This document shows positions 25,679-33,900 of a stretch of 64,000 nucleotides of DNA, piece by piece. The notes under the pieces were generated by a model. It was given only the letters and a program-made list of their open reading frames with translations. It was not told the origin of the DNA and made no database searches. This DNA comes from Deltaproteobacteria bacterium (lineage in GTDB: Bacteria; Bdellovibrionota_B; Oligoflexia; Oligoflexales; CAIYRB01): assembly GCA_016874735.1 (NCBI GenBank), contig VGTI01000002.1, positions 135,501 through 199,500 of the forward strand. Direction: 5' to 3'. A program made the translations under genes and the position numbers. Within the stretch, counting starts at the first letter, position 1. Each line of letters opens with the position of its first letter.

Positions 25679-26268
25679 AACTGAACCTTCGGCGCTATCT
25701 CAACTGCTTTTTGTTCAGACTCGCTGAGAGACCACTGTGGCATTTTTTCAAAATGGTAAAGTAGCGCGTTTGTCCAGCTCGTTGGCGGCACGGTAATTAG
25801 GTTGTTGAATGCCTTGATTGTTTCAATGTGCCGCTGCCGGGCGATCGTAATGCGGTTCTCTGTACCCTCGAGTTGTGCCTGCAAGTCGCGAAAGTTTTCG
25901 TTGGCTTTTAGTTCGGGATAGCGTTCCGTCACCACCATAAGACGACCGAGTGCCTGACTGAGTTGACCCTGAGAGTCTTGAAACTCTTTAAGCTGTTGTG
26001 GTGTCACCCGACTCGGGTCGATGTTCACCGCGGTAGCTTTGGCGCGCGCCTCAACGACCGCCGTCAAGGTCTCCTGCTCGTGGCCAGCGTAGCCCTTGAC
26101 GACTTCCACCAGATTCGGAATCAGGTCAGCGCGGCGCTTGTACTGATTTGTGATTTCCGCCGTCGTCGCCTCGACGTCATTCTTGGCTTGTGGGATCTGC
26201 TGCCAGCCGCATCCACTCAAGAAAAGAGTCGTCATTAGAGCCAGGGGGGCGAGCGAATTCCTAAACAT
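25675..26268 (-). CDS. lemA: LemA family protein with lipoprotein signal
   Basis: 197 residues. Lipobox LSGC at Cys20, then the LemA helical bundle: QIPQAKNDVEATTAEITNQYKRRADLIPNLVEVVKGYAGHE and the ENRITIARQRH...FNNLI motif, both family hallmarks. Function of LemA is not settled; membrane stress and organisation have been suggested. First gene of the lemA-TPM-TPM operon, with the TTG start of the next gene inside its stop. Confidence 0.92.
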   Translation of the reverse strand: MFRNSLAPLALMTTLFLSGCGWQQIPQAKNDVEATTAEITNQYKRRADLIPNLVEVVKGYAGHEQETLTAVVEARAKATAVNIDPSRVTPQQLKEFQDSQGQLSQALGRLMVVTERYPELKANENFRDLQAQLEGTENRITIARQRHIETIKAFNNLITVPPTSWTNALLYHFEKMPQWSLSESEQKAVEIAPKVQF

Positions 26269-26510
26269 GTTAACTCCACGATCAGTGATTTAGTCATGGC
26301 TCACGGCGGTCGCTACCAGCATGAAAAGCATTCACCGTACACCGATACCACTTTGGCAACATACCATAAGCACTAAGAAAAAACATTAGCTCCCAATCCA
26401 GAACAGGGCAATACGACTTAACCCAAACTTAAACTCAGGTTTTCGCTCTCCCTTGCCGATATACTCAGTGGCAGACCTCGGTGGCTTTGCTTCAATTCCC
26501 GGAGCGCATC

Positions 26511-26762
26511 ATGACGAGACATATCTTGGCGATCAGTCTAGGACTTGCCGTTTTGTCCTCTTGCTACGACCAGGCATCCCAGACCGAGTCGCCGCAGCGC
26601 AGTGCTTCCGGCCGCAAAGTAAACAGCCCGGCTTCGTCAGATGCCTCGAAATCGGTAGACGATACCGTCGAGACTAGTATTGCCGAACCGCACGAGCACG
26701 ACGACGCTCCGGTTGATTTAAAGAAAAAGAGAAGTCACCGGAGACAACAGTACAAACTCTAA
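26511..26762 (+). CDS. N-terminal half of a probable lipoprotein-cupredoxin (frameshifted)
   Basis: 83 residues from the ATG at 26511 (GGAG 6 bases upstream). MTRHILAISLGLAVLSSC is a lipoprotein signal with a lipobox ending at Cys18. A Ser/Asp/Glu-rich linker follows (PASSDASKSVDDTVE, PHEHDDAPVD), then a short basic end (KKKRSHRRQQYKL) that looks out of frame. Six bases after the stop starts the cupredoxin-like frame, which has no Shine-Dalgarno of its own and whose upstream -1 frame gives a natural Pro/Thr linker. I therefore read both as one protein interrupted by a -1 frameshift near 26717-26760. Confidence 0.6.
   Translation: MTRHILAISLGLAVLSSCYDQASQTESPQRSASGRKVNSPASSDASKSVDDTVETSIAEPHEHDDAPVDLKKKRSHRRQQYKL
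26717..26723 (+). promoter_or_regulatory. TTTAAAG slippery-type heptamer
   Basis: T TTA AAG lies in the reading frame of the upstream lipoprotein and has the X XXY YYZ form used for -1 ribosomal frameshifting. A -1 slip here leads directly into the cupredoxin frame, whose last upstream stop (TGA 26714-26716) ends just before it. Programmed use is a hypothesis. Confidence 0.35.
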
Positions 26763-26767
26763 CACCC

Positions 26768-27085
26768 ATGAATCCGCCGCCATCTACGCCCGCTACCAAC
26801 ACGCAACCTAATGTCGTAGAGTTCAAAATTAAGGCAGGGACCGGCAATGGACCATGGAACGATGCCGCTACCACGATAAACCTCAAAGTCGGTCAGAGCC
26901 TAAAGATCACCAACGAGGATACGGTTGATCATTTGCTCCACACTGGTGGTGCCCCGTTTCCGCATGCACGCAATCCTATCAAGCCGGGTACTTCCGTCAC
27001 CTTCCAGGTAACGAAAGCATTTGCCGGTCCGATGCTTTATGATCACATCACGGCAGGTAAGGTGTTTATCGTAGCGGCGCCTTGA
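26768..27085 (+). CDS. Cupredoxin/plastocyanin-like domain (C-terminal half)
   Basis: 105 residues. The beta-sandwich pattern is typical of plastocyanin-like domains: VVEFKIKAG, TINLKVGQSLKITNEDTVDHLLHTGG, and the C-terminal PGTSVTFQVTKAFAGPMLYDHITAGKVFIV. Candidate ligands are His in TVDHLLH and YDHITAG. The cysteine normally found in the C-terminal ligand loop is absent, so a type 1 copper site is doubtful. No Shine-Dalgarno precedes the ATG. Probably the mature domain of the lipoprotein starting at 26511. Confidence 0.7.
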   Translation: MNPPPSTPATNTQPNVVEFKIKAGTGNGPWNDAATTINLKVGQSLKITNEDTVDHLLHTGGAPFPHARNPIKPGTSVTFQVTKAFAGPMLYDHITAGKVFIVAAP

Positions 27086-27142
27086 TGATCCCGGCCCACC
27101 ATGTTTTAATCTAAAAAAATTCGGAAACATACGGGAGCTGCA

Positions 27143-27523
27143 ATGACAGCTGAGATTTCAAGACCGGCTCTTTGGGTTGGACGTTTTTTTTCTGGTTCTG
27201 TCGGAATTCTATTACTCCTTGACGCTGTGATGAAATTCGTAAAACCAGCGCAAGTGGTGGATGCAACTCTAGCGCTGGGACTGACGGAATCCACCATCCT
27301 ACCTTTGGGCGTCGTTCTCCTACTAAGCACCTTGCTTTATCTCGTACCGCGCACCTCGTTCATAGGAGCTATTCTACTTACGGGCTATCTGGGAGGAGTT
27401 GTGTGTATTCACTTACGCAACGCCCACGGCCCATTTGAACTCAGCCTACCCGTCGTATTTGGCATCCTACTATGGGCAGGACTTTACTTAAGGAACCCTG
27501 ACTTGCGACGATTGGTGGCCTAA
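27143..27523 (+). CDS. DoxX-like membrane protein
   Basis: 126 residues with four hydrophobic helices (GILLLLDAVMKFV, ILPLGVVLLLSTLLYLV, FIGAILLTGYLGGVVCIHLR, LPVVFGILLWAGLYL). The GILLLLDAVMKF, TGYLGG and IHLRN segments match the DoxX-like family of small inner-membrane proteins. GGGAG lies upstream of the ATG. The stop TAA is directly followed by a TTG start (TAATTG), coupling it to the next frame. Function of the family in this setting is unknown; location between a cupredoxin and a barrel suggests an envelope redox or metal role, as inference. Confidence 0.82.
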   Translation: MTAEISRPALWVGRFFSGSVGILLLLDAVMKFVKPAQVVDATLALGLTESTILPLGVVLLLSTLLYLVPRTSFIGAILLTGYLGGVVCIHLRNAHGPFELSLPVVFGILLWAGLYLRNPDLRRLVA

Positions 27524-27622
27524 TTGACAGCTGCAAAAGACATCCTTAGGTTACTTGTCATCTTTGCTGCTTTACTCGCGTCGATGCAGGTTCAGGCTGA
27601 AGACTCCCACAAAGAGCGCTAA
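27524..27622 (+). other. Signal-peptide-coding segment out of frame with the barrel gene
   Basis: From TTG 27524 the frame codes a 32-residue peptide with a perfect signal sequence (DILRLLVIFAALLASMQVQA) and then stops at TAA 27620-27622. The long barrel frame that follows lacks a signal peptide and is +1 relative to this frame. GGTGG precedes the TTG. The shift must lie between about 27603 and 27620, in GACTCCCACAAAGAGCGC. Confidence 0.6.
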
Positions 27623-28862
27623 GAATCTCTCGCGCCTTTATATTGGTACCGCAGGTGGTATCGGTCGTGCACCATACACTCTCGTTGGGTTACGGGCAGG
27701 CTGGAAGTACGGCATCTTTACGCCGGTCGAGCTAGGCGTGGGTCTGGTTGGTCCCAGGGTATGGGCTTTTTCGCCCCCCGCAGTGTTCATGCAAGCCGTT
27801 GACATTGGCTTTGGACGCGTCGAATGGGGAGTATCCTACCATCGAGGTCTGGGCAAGCGACCTATTGCTTACACACGCACCAATGAGACCTTGTCAGATG
27901 AGGAACGAAGTCGTTTTGGTGCCCCTAAATGCAATGACATCGAGTGCCGCGTGTCGCCAGTAGTCCTAGACCGTAAGACCGACTTCGCTCTGCTCTATAC
28001 GCACATTGGCTTTGGCATCCAGCACGAGATTGAAAACCGTGTGAAAATCGCGGCGACCCTAGGTTACTCCTACTTAGCTCGTGCTCATATCGGTGTCGAA
28101 AACGAAGCCGGCGACGAGACTATCGGGCAACAACGTGGTGTCCTCGGCAATGATGGATACTATTATGACACCATCATCGGCGAACACGACAGTGGCCTTT
28201 ACGCTCAATTTGGAATTGATGTGCCGCTTGACGCCTCGCTTATGAGAAGCCTCTCAGTATTAAAGCCATCTCCCGAAGAGACCAAACCAGATGAAGGAAG
28301 CTCCGCCAAGGCCCGCGAGGGAAAAAGGTTTGCGGTCTCCATTTCTTCCGATTCTGGAATTCTATTGACGCGATTCATAACGCCACAAACAAATATTGGC
28401 CTCGCATTCACCGCAAACGATAGCAGCGGAGAAGCAGCGCGCAGAGGTATATTGGACGCAGAAAGTGCGGCTAAACTTTCCGACACACGCCTCTCTTATC
28501 GAGACACCAGGATTGAGGCGCGTCACTTTATAGGCAACTCAGCAAACATAGCCCTTGAATTCGGAGCCGCCAGTGAAATAGCGAGTTACCGCACTACGAA
28601 CGATGAAGCGTCAGGTCAAGTGGCTGGACGTTATCTTTACACGTCAGCTTTGATTGGCAATGCGTGGTCATGGGAGAATGGATTTATCATGGCCGTGGAC
28701 TGGATCAGGATGTATGTTCCGTTCGGTGCCGTGATTAAGGAAACTTACGCACATCCAGATGCCCATACAGCTGAAGAGGATAAGTTTCATAATGATGCAA
28801 AGCAATCAGCGAAGAGTATAAACCCAACTTTTCTATCGTTTCGCGCCGGATGGATGTTTTAG
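27555..28862 (+). CDS. Outer-membrane beta-barrel-like protein, frameshifted at its N-terminus
   Basis: The open frame gives 435 residues, but its first ~23 (SSLLLYSRRCRFRLK) are the out-of-frame reading of the signal peptide coded at 27524. From SRLYIGTAGGIGRAPYTLVGLRAGWKYG on, the sequence shows alternating amphipathic strands, Gly and aromatic residues and a terminal aromatic (RAGWMF), the features of an outer-membrane barrel. A loop around 245-265 is charged (SPEETKPDEGSS). No TonB box or plug is visible. Expression as a full protein needs a +1 shift or correction. It converges on the LamG gene with 13 bases between. Confidence 0.65.
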   Translation: MSSLLLYSRRCRFRLKTPTKSAKNLSRLYIGTAGGIGRAPYTLVGLRAGWKYGIFTPVELGVGLVGPRVWAFSPPAVFMQAVDIGFGRVEWGVSYHRGLGKRPIAYTRTNETLSDEERSRFGAPKCNDIECRVSPVVLDRKTDFALLYTHIGFGIQHEIENRVKIAATLGYSYLARAHIGVENEAGDETIGQQRGVLGNDGYYYDTIIGEHDSGLYAQFGIDVPLDASLMRSLSVLKPSPEETKPDEGSSAKAREGKRFAVSISSDSGILLTRFITPQTNIGLAFTANDSSGEAARRGILDAESAAKLSDTRLSYRDTRIEARHFIGNSANIALEFGAASEIASYRTTNDEASGQVAGRYLYTSALIGNAWSWENGFIMAVDWIRMYVPFGAVIKETYAHPDAHTAEEDKFHNDAKQSAKSINPTFLSFRAGWMF

Positions 28863-28875
28863 ACGTTTAATTTGC

Positions 28876-30954
28876 TTATTTCACCCACAGGGTGAGCGTC
28901 GTACTTGCATCAGGCCAAGACCACCTCGAGACAGTGCTTAACGGATGCCAATGGAAGCCGTTCGTACCGTTACAGCACGCGTGGTATATATTCTCCGATA
29001 GCGTCTGATTGCCGGTGCAAGCACAGGTATAAGCAAGGTTGGAGTATCCTGGACTCCAGTGTGCCCCAGCATTGCCCATAGTTGCGTCGTCAGACAGGCC
29101 GTAATAGCTCCGAAGCCTTGAAATTGGAAATGTATCGGTACTCTTTATGTTTACAGAGTATGCTGGTGCCAGGATACGCACCGTGCTGCTATTTTGAGCG
29201 AGCGCTGGAAGTATGGTCGCGTTTAAAAGTCCAGGGGTCGTTGGCGCAAGCAGGCTACTTGCTACAGGGGTCGATGCATTTGAGTTTGTGGCCGCTACGA
29301 GCGTCCACCCCCCACCATCAGTCGTCATATCGCAGTAGACGCTCGTCGCCCCTAAGGTACCGGTAATGCCATCCGGATCGACGGTATAAACACCGTCGCC
29401 CACAGATTTACCGGTGTTGAGAAGTTCGGCACAGGTTTTTGCCGGCATGCCAAGATTGTATTTGTTACTAAGGTAATACTCGAGTCGGTGACGCTCGGCA
29501 TCGGTGATAGCGCGGTCGTAAATGATTGCCTCGGCGATATCACCGTAATAATAGGGATTACCACCCCCCGTATGACGGTAGGCCACGTTGAATTTACCCG
29601 AGCTTATAGACGGAGGCGAGTAGGCTGTAGTCGACTGAAGCACCAAGCCATCACGATAAAGTACGTAACTCGAGGTGGTGGACCGAATGGCGATCACGTG
29701 AGGTCCGAGCACTGTCTCATCAACTGGTGATACCGTGGCGGCATTCCTATAGCCAAAGTCGGATCCATTGTGCCACCGCTTGGCTGCCGATTCGTTGTAG
29801 TCAATCGCGTCGAACACAAAGCCATCTGCACTCTGCACAGACAGAGGACATCCCGCACTGGCCGTGCCAGTTGGTGTTAGCGTGGCCAAAGTGGTGACGA
29901 CCACCATAGTCTTTCCTGTTACCGTGCCCGTATAGTTGCCCTGCAAAAAATGTCCGGCGCCATTAAAACGCAGTACTGGCTTACCGTTAATTTGATTAGT
30001 CCTAAAAATAGGCTGGCTAGATCCGGTGGCTTGAGATACTGCAAATCCATTGCCACTCGCATCGGTCCAAGTTGCAACCGGGCTTCCATCTGCAACTCCG
30101 CTGATGCCGTCGGCACGTAACCATAGCTTTAAATTTGGAATCGAAGCTGGTCCCGCCACATCGTAAAATTGCTGCACAGGTGGTACAAATGACGTCGTAT
30201 AAAGGGCCTTGCCCTTAGTAATCCGAAGATCGTCGATATTGCCGTTAAATGGATAGTAGTAACAGCACTGATACTGCCCAATGTAGAGGTCGACGTTGCT
30301 TGCAAAGCGAGCCGCTGACGATACAATACTTGCTACGTTGTTGCCATCTAACCACAAAGTATGGGTATTTCCCATTCTAGTGTAAGCGGCATGGTGCCAA
30401 CGACCATCGGTAACCCCACTACCTCCAGTGAGTGCAAAATCATTCAAATTTAGATCTGCGAGAGCTAAAGCTAACTTGCCTGTGCTCTCCACACCAAATA
30501 TGGTATGTGATGCCGTATTGCTGCCGTCCCACATACCCACTATAGTCTGACTAGTTGCTGACGAGGTCTTGATAAAGGCTTCGATAGTGAAGTCATTAGT
30601 CCCCATCGCATAGACATCGCTTTGGCTTGCCTTGACGTAATTGCCGGAGGTGCCCGGTAGACTCAAACTGGCCGTCCCTTGCACAGCCGTGGCCGTTGAC
30701 AATTTCGCCGTACCGACGGTAGTGATCATCCCTCCTACAGAATCGAGCACAGTCGTAGCGTTATTGGCACCGTCCATGTGCAACATAAGTACAGGCATCG
30801 TAGTGGAGTTGTCGCCATTAGTCGCGTTTGCGCCATGCATCAGTCCAAGCTGCGGGAAAGCCAATGCGGTGGCAGCCACAACCAAAGGCGGCGCAACTAG
30901 TAACCAGCGCCGAGACGGCCACCAATTACTGGTAATTCTTGCCCGCAGACGCAT
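28876..30954 (-). CDS. Two LamG-like domains plus fibrinogen-C-terminal-like domain, surface lectin candidate
   Basis: About 692 residues from ATG 30954 (GGGAG 8 bases upstream; ATG 30972 is longer). Numbering from 30972: hydrophobic export segment or anchor ~22-50; first concanavalin-like/LamG domain ~60-270 (DFTIEAFIKT, GRWHHAAYTR, IDDLRITKGKALY); second ~280-510 (LKLWLRADGIS, WTDASGNG, AEAIIYDRAITDAERH); fibrinogen-like domain from ~513 with CAELL...VYCDMTTDGGGWTLV. A Cys-rich end follows (YTCACTGN, HACCNGTNGFHWHP). Both LamG and fibrinogen-related domains bind glycans, so a surface recognition role is likely. Its start lies inside the end of the fibre gene, so the two are co-expressed. 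Confidence 0.85.
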   Translation of the reverse strand: MRLRARITSNWWPSRRWLLVAPPLVVAATALAFPQLGLMHGANATNGDNSTTMPVLMLHMDGANNATTVLDSVGGMITTVGTAKLSTATAVQGTASLSLPGTSGNYVKASQSDVYAMGTNDFTIEAFIKTSSATSQTIVGMWDGSNTASHTIFGVESTGKLALALADLNLNDFALTGGSGVTDGRWHHAAYTRMGNTHTLWLDGNNVASIVSSAARFASNVDLYIGQYQCCYYYPFNGNIDDLRITKGKALYTTSFVPPVQQFYDVAGPASIPNLKLWLRADGISGVADGSPVATWTDASGNGFAVSQATGSSQPIFRTNQINGKPVLRFNGAGHFLQGNYTGTVTGKTMVVVTTLATLTPTGTASAGCPLSVQSADGFVFDAIDYNESAAKRWHNGSDFGYRNAATVSPVDETVLGPHVIAIRSTTSSYVLYRDGLVLQSTTAYSPPSISSGKFNVAYRHTGGGNPYYYGDIAEAIIYDRAITDAERHRLEYYLSNKYNLGMPAKTCAELLNTGKSVGDGVYTVDPDGITGTLGATSVYCDMTTDGGGWTLVAATNSNASTPVASSLLAPTTPGLLNATILPALAQNSSTVRILAPAYSVNIKSTDTFPISRLRSYYGLSDDATMGNAGAHWSPGYSNLAYTCACTGNQTLSENIYHACCNGTNGFHWHPLSTVSRWSWPDASTTLTLWVK

Positions 30955-33900
30955 AGTAGACGCTCCCGTCATAGAACATAGTCACAAAATCAACCGCACC
31001 CGAAATCGTACTCACGGAGTAGGGGATTCCGCCAGGCCATTTTACGCTAGCCGGCCACACAATATTGCGAGCATTGGCGCCCTGAATAATCTTAATACCG
31101 TATGATGCGCCTGCAACCGGGTTGGACATCGTGAGAGTCACATTACCCGTCGCACTCGCGAGGTCGACTACCTGCAGGTTACCTGCATTCCAATCTAATG
31201 TTTGCGTGGTTGCGGTTGGTACACTATTGGCCGGCATTGCCACAGCAACCTGGCCGGACACATGGAGCTTGGCCGTGGGAGAGGCAAAACCGACTCCCAA
31301 GTTGCCGCTCGCATCCAGTCTGATACCACTAGAGGCATTAGCCCAAGGCACAATGACAAATCCACCACCGGGATTCCCAATCGAACCGCCGCCGTAAATC
31401 AAACCTCTGTCACCCAAGGTAGTCATGCTGTTAAAGGCACCTTGGCTAAGATTTGCGCGAAGTGCAACAAAAGCGCTGTTGTTCCCGGTCAATGTCAGAC
31501 CTGAGTTGGTCACGCCGGTGTATAAATGCAAGTAGTCTCCGGGAGTCGCTGTACCGATGCCGATAGTGCCGTTACCGGTAATCCTCAGGCGCTCGGTATT
31601 ATTTGTCTTAATCGCCATATCGTTACTGGCATTGTCGTAATGTATCACACCGTAACCGTTATTGGTTGCCGAGCTGAACTTCAGTTGTGATGCACCGCTA
31701 TCGCCGCTCACTACGTTGATCGCATTCCAATAGCCAGCTCCACCGGTGCTGCTCACGACTAAAGCATCGCCAGAGACAAAGGTGGGATTCGATGTGCCTG
31801 TTCTCTGGACATGCAGCGAGGCTCCTGGATTCGTGGTCCCAATCCCTACGCTCCCACCTGGGCCTTGAAGAATCAAATTCCTGACGTTGATGCCGCTCTC
31901 TCTCGCGTAAATCCACCCAAAGTTATTGGTCGTGTCGAACCCCAAAGTCAGGCCACGAGCAGAGTTGGTGGACCCCGTCAGCGTGAGCTGAGCATAGTCA
32001 ATATTGGTACTGGTGTAATCGTAGGCCACTTGCAATGACGACGCTGATGCCGTGGTCCCGACGCCTACATTGCCACTGGTCGTCAGGGTAGTAAACGCGC
32101 CCGAGCTTGCGGTCGTGGCACCAATCGCTCCTGGCGCCGCCCAGTTGATTGAGGGAACCGGAGAACTTACCCAAGTGCCTCCGCTAGAGGTCAGAACGTT
32201 GCCAGAGTTGCCTGGTGCAACGGTTTGCAATGCACTTCCGCCGTTACCCAAAACAACTGAATTAGACGCTAAACTTGACACGCCCGTACCACCGTTAGCT
32301 ACGGCTAGAGTCCCCGACGTTATCATCGCCGCGCTGTGAGGCGGAATGTCAGCCGCGACTAAGGAAGTGCCAGAAGTGACGCGCCCTTTGACGTCATAGG
32401 TCACTTTGGTCGAAGTACCTGCGGCTGCAACCGTTGATAGAGTCGCAGTGGCAGTTCCTGCGGCAAAACCCGAGGTAGTGATATCTCCACTGAGCGAGGT
32501 GATATAACTGCCTGCCGGCTGTTTTGCATTAAATGCTGCGTAATCTGCGTTTGAAATCAAACCAGCTGTGACGTTAGCCGCCGAGGCCATCGGGATATTA
32601 AGTGTATGGATGTTACTCGTGGATACCCAGGCAGGGACCGTGCCAGTGGTACCAGGGTTCCCAAAGGACTGACTAGCTCCACTCAGCCCGTTGAGCGTCG
32701 CGATAGCGGCACCCACGGCACCGACTGTCTGGACGGCAGTGCCATCCCAGTATCTCAACTGGTTAGATGTCGCATTGAACCATGTTTTGCCTTTATCCGC
32801 GACAGTAAGGCCTACCGGGTCAGTTGTATTGTTGCTAAAGGCCAAGGTCTTCGACGCAGCCATCTGAATATTACCGGTGCTGTTAATATCAAATCCGCCA
32901 GCGTTTAGTGCGCCAGTTAAGGTATCACCCGCTTTATTGAACGGCGTATAACCAATAGCGTTTTGCTTAGCGTTAAATGTGCTCCAATCTGCGGAGCTTA
33001 GATACCCACTGCTTGATCCACTAGACTGACCAATGCCGATCGTTCCAGTGACGGTGCTATAAGTGATCGGCGCACTGCCAGAAAGTGAAGATATGGCCCG
33101 CGCTGGTGTAAAGTACTGATTGGTGCCCTCAGTCACTACAGTCGTATTCAGCGTCTGCCAGGTCTTGTCACCGCGGTAATACTGCGTGTTGGTGCCTGCA
33201 GCGACAGTAGATTCTTTAGCGGCGAGATCCGCGGTGAGTCCGCTGATCTTGGACTGAGCGATGGCAGCACCAACGGCGACGTCAGCATCGACAATGGTCG
33301 CAGCGCTTTGTGCCGCAGTGAGCCGACCCTGCGCATCGACGGTGATATTGGCGCGTGTGTAGCTGCCTGGTATGACGGCAGTGTCACTGAGGCTGATGGT
33401 GCCTGTTGCCGTGATAGGTCCACCAGTGAGACCAGTGCCTGTAGTGATATTGGTGACGGTGCCGCCGGAGGCTAATTTGGTGTAGGCGCCACCATTTTGC
33501 GAGATTTTGAATTCGTTGTCGGTTTGGTCGAAGTAGATTTTGCCTTGGCCCGCAGCGCTCAAATTGGGCGCTGCACTTGCTGCTTGCAAAATCACAGGAG
33601 CTGTCAGTGACGAGACCGATAGGCTATTAAACGTAGGCGATGCTGAGGTGCGGATATCCTGAGCCGTATCCAGCGTGATGGACCCGGCCCCGCTTGCAAT
33701 GCTAACACCGGCTTTGGCGCCCTGATTCAAAGTACCGAGAGCAAAGTTACCTGCGTTACCGATGAGTAACTGTCCGTTAGATGGCGCGGTGTTAAGACCC
33801 GTACCACCGTTAGCGACATTCAGAGTCCCAGAAGTTATGAGGCCTGCACTGTGAGGTGGTAAGTCCGCCGCAGCGAGCGATGTTCCGGTGGTGATACGGC

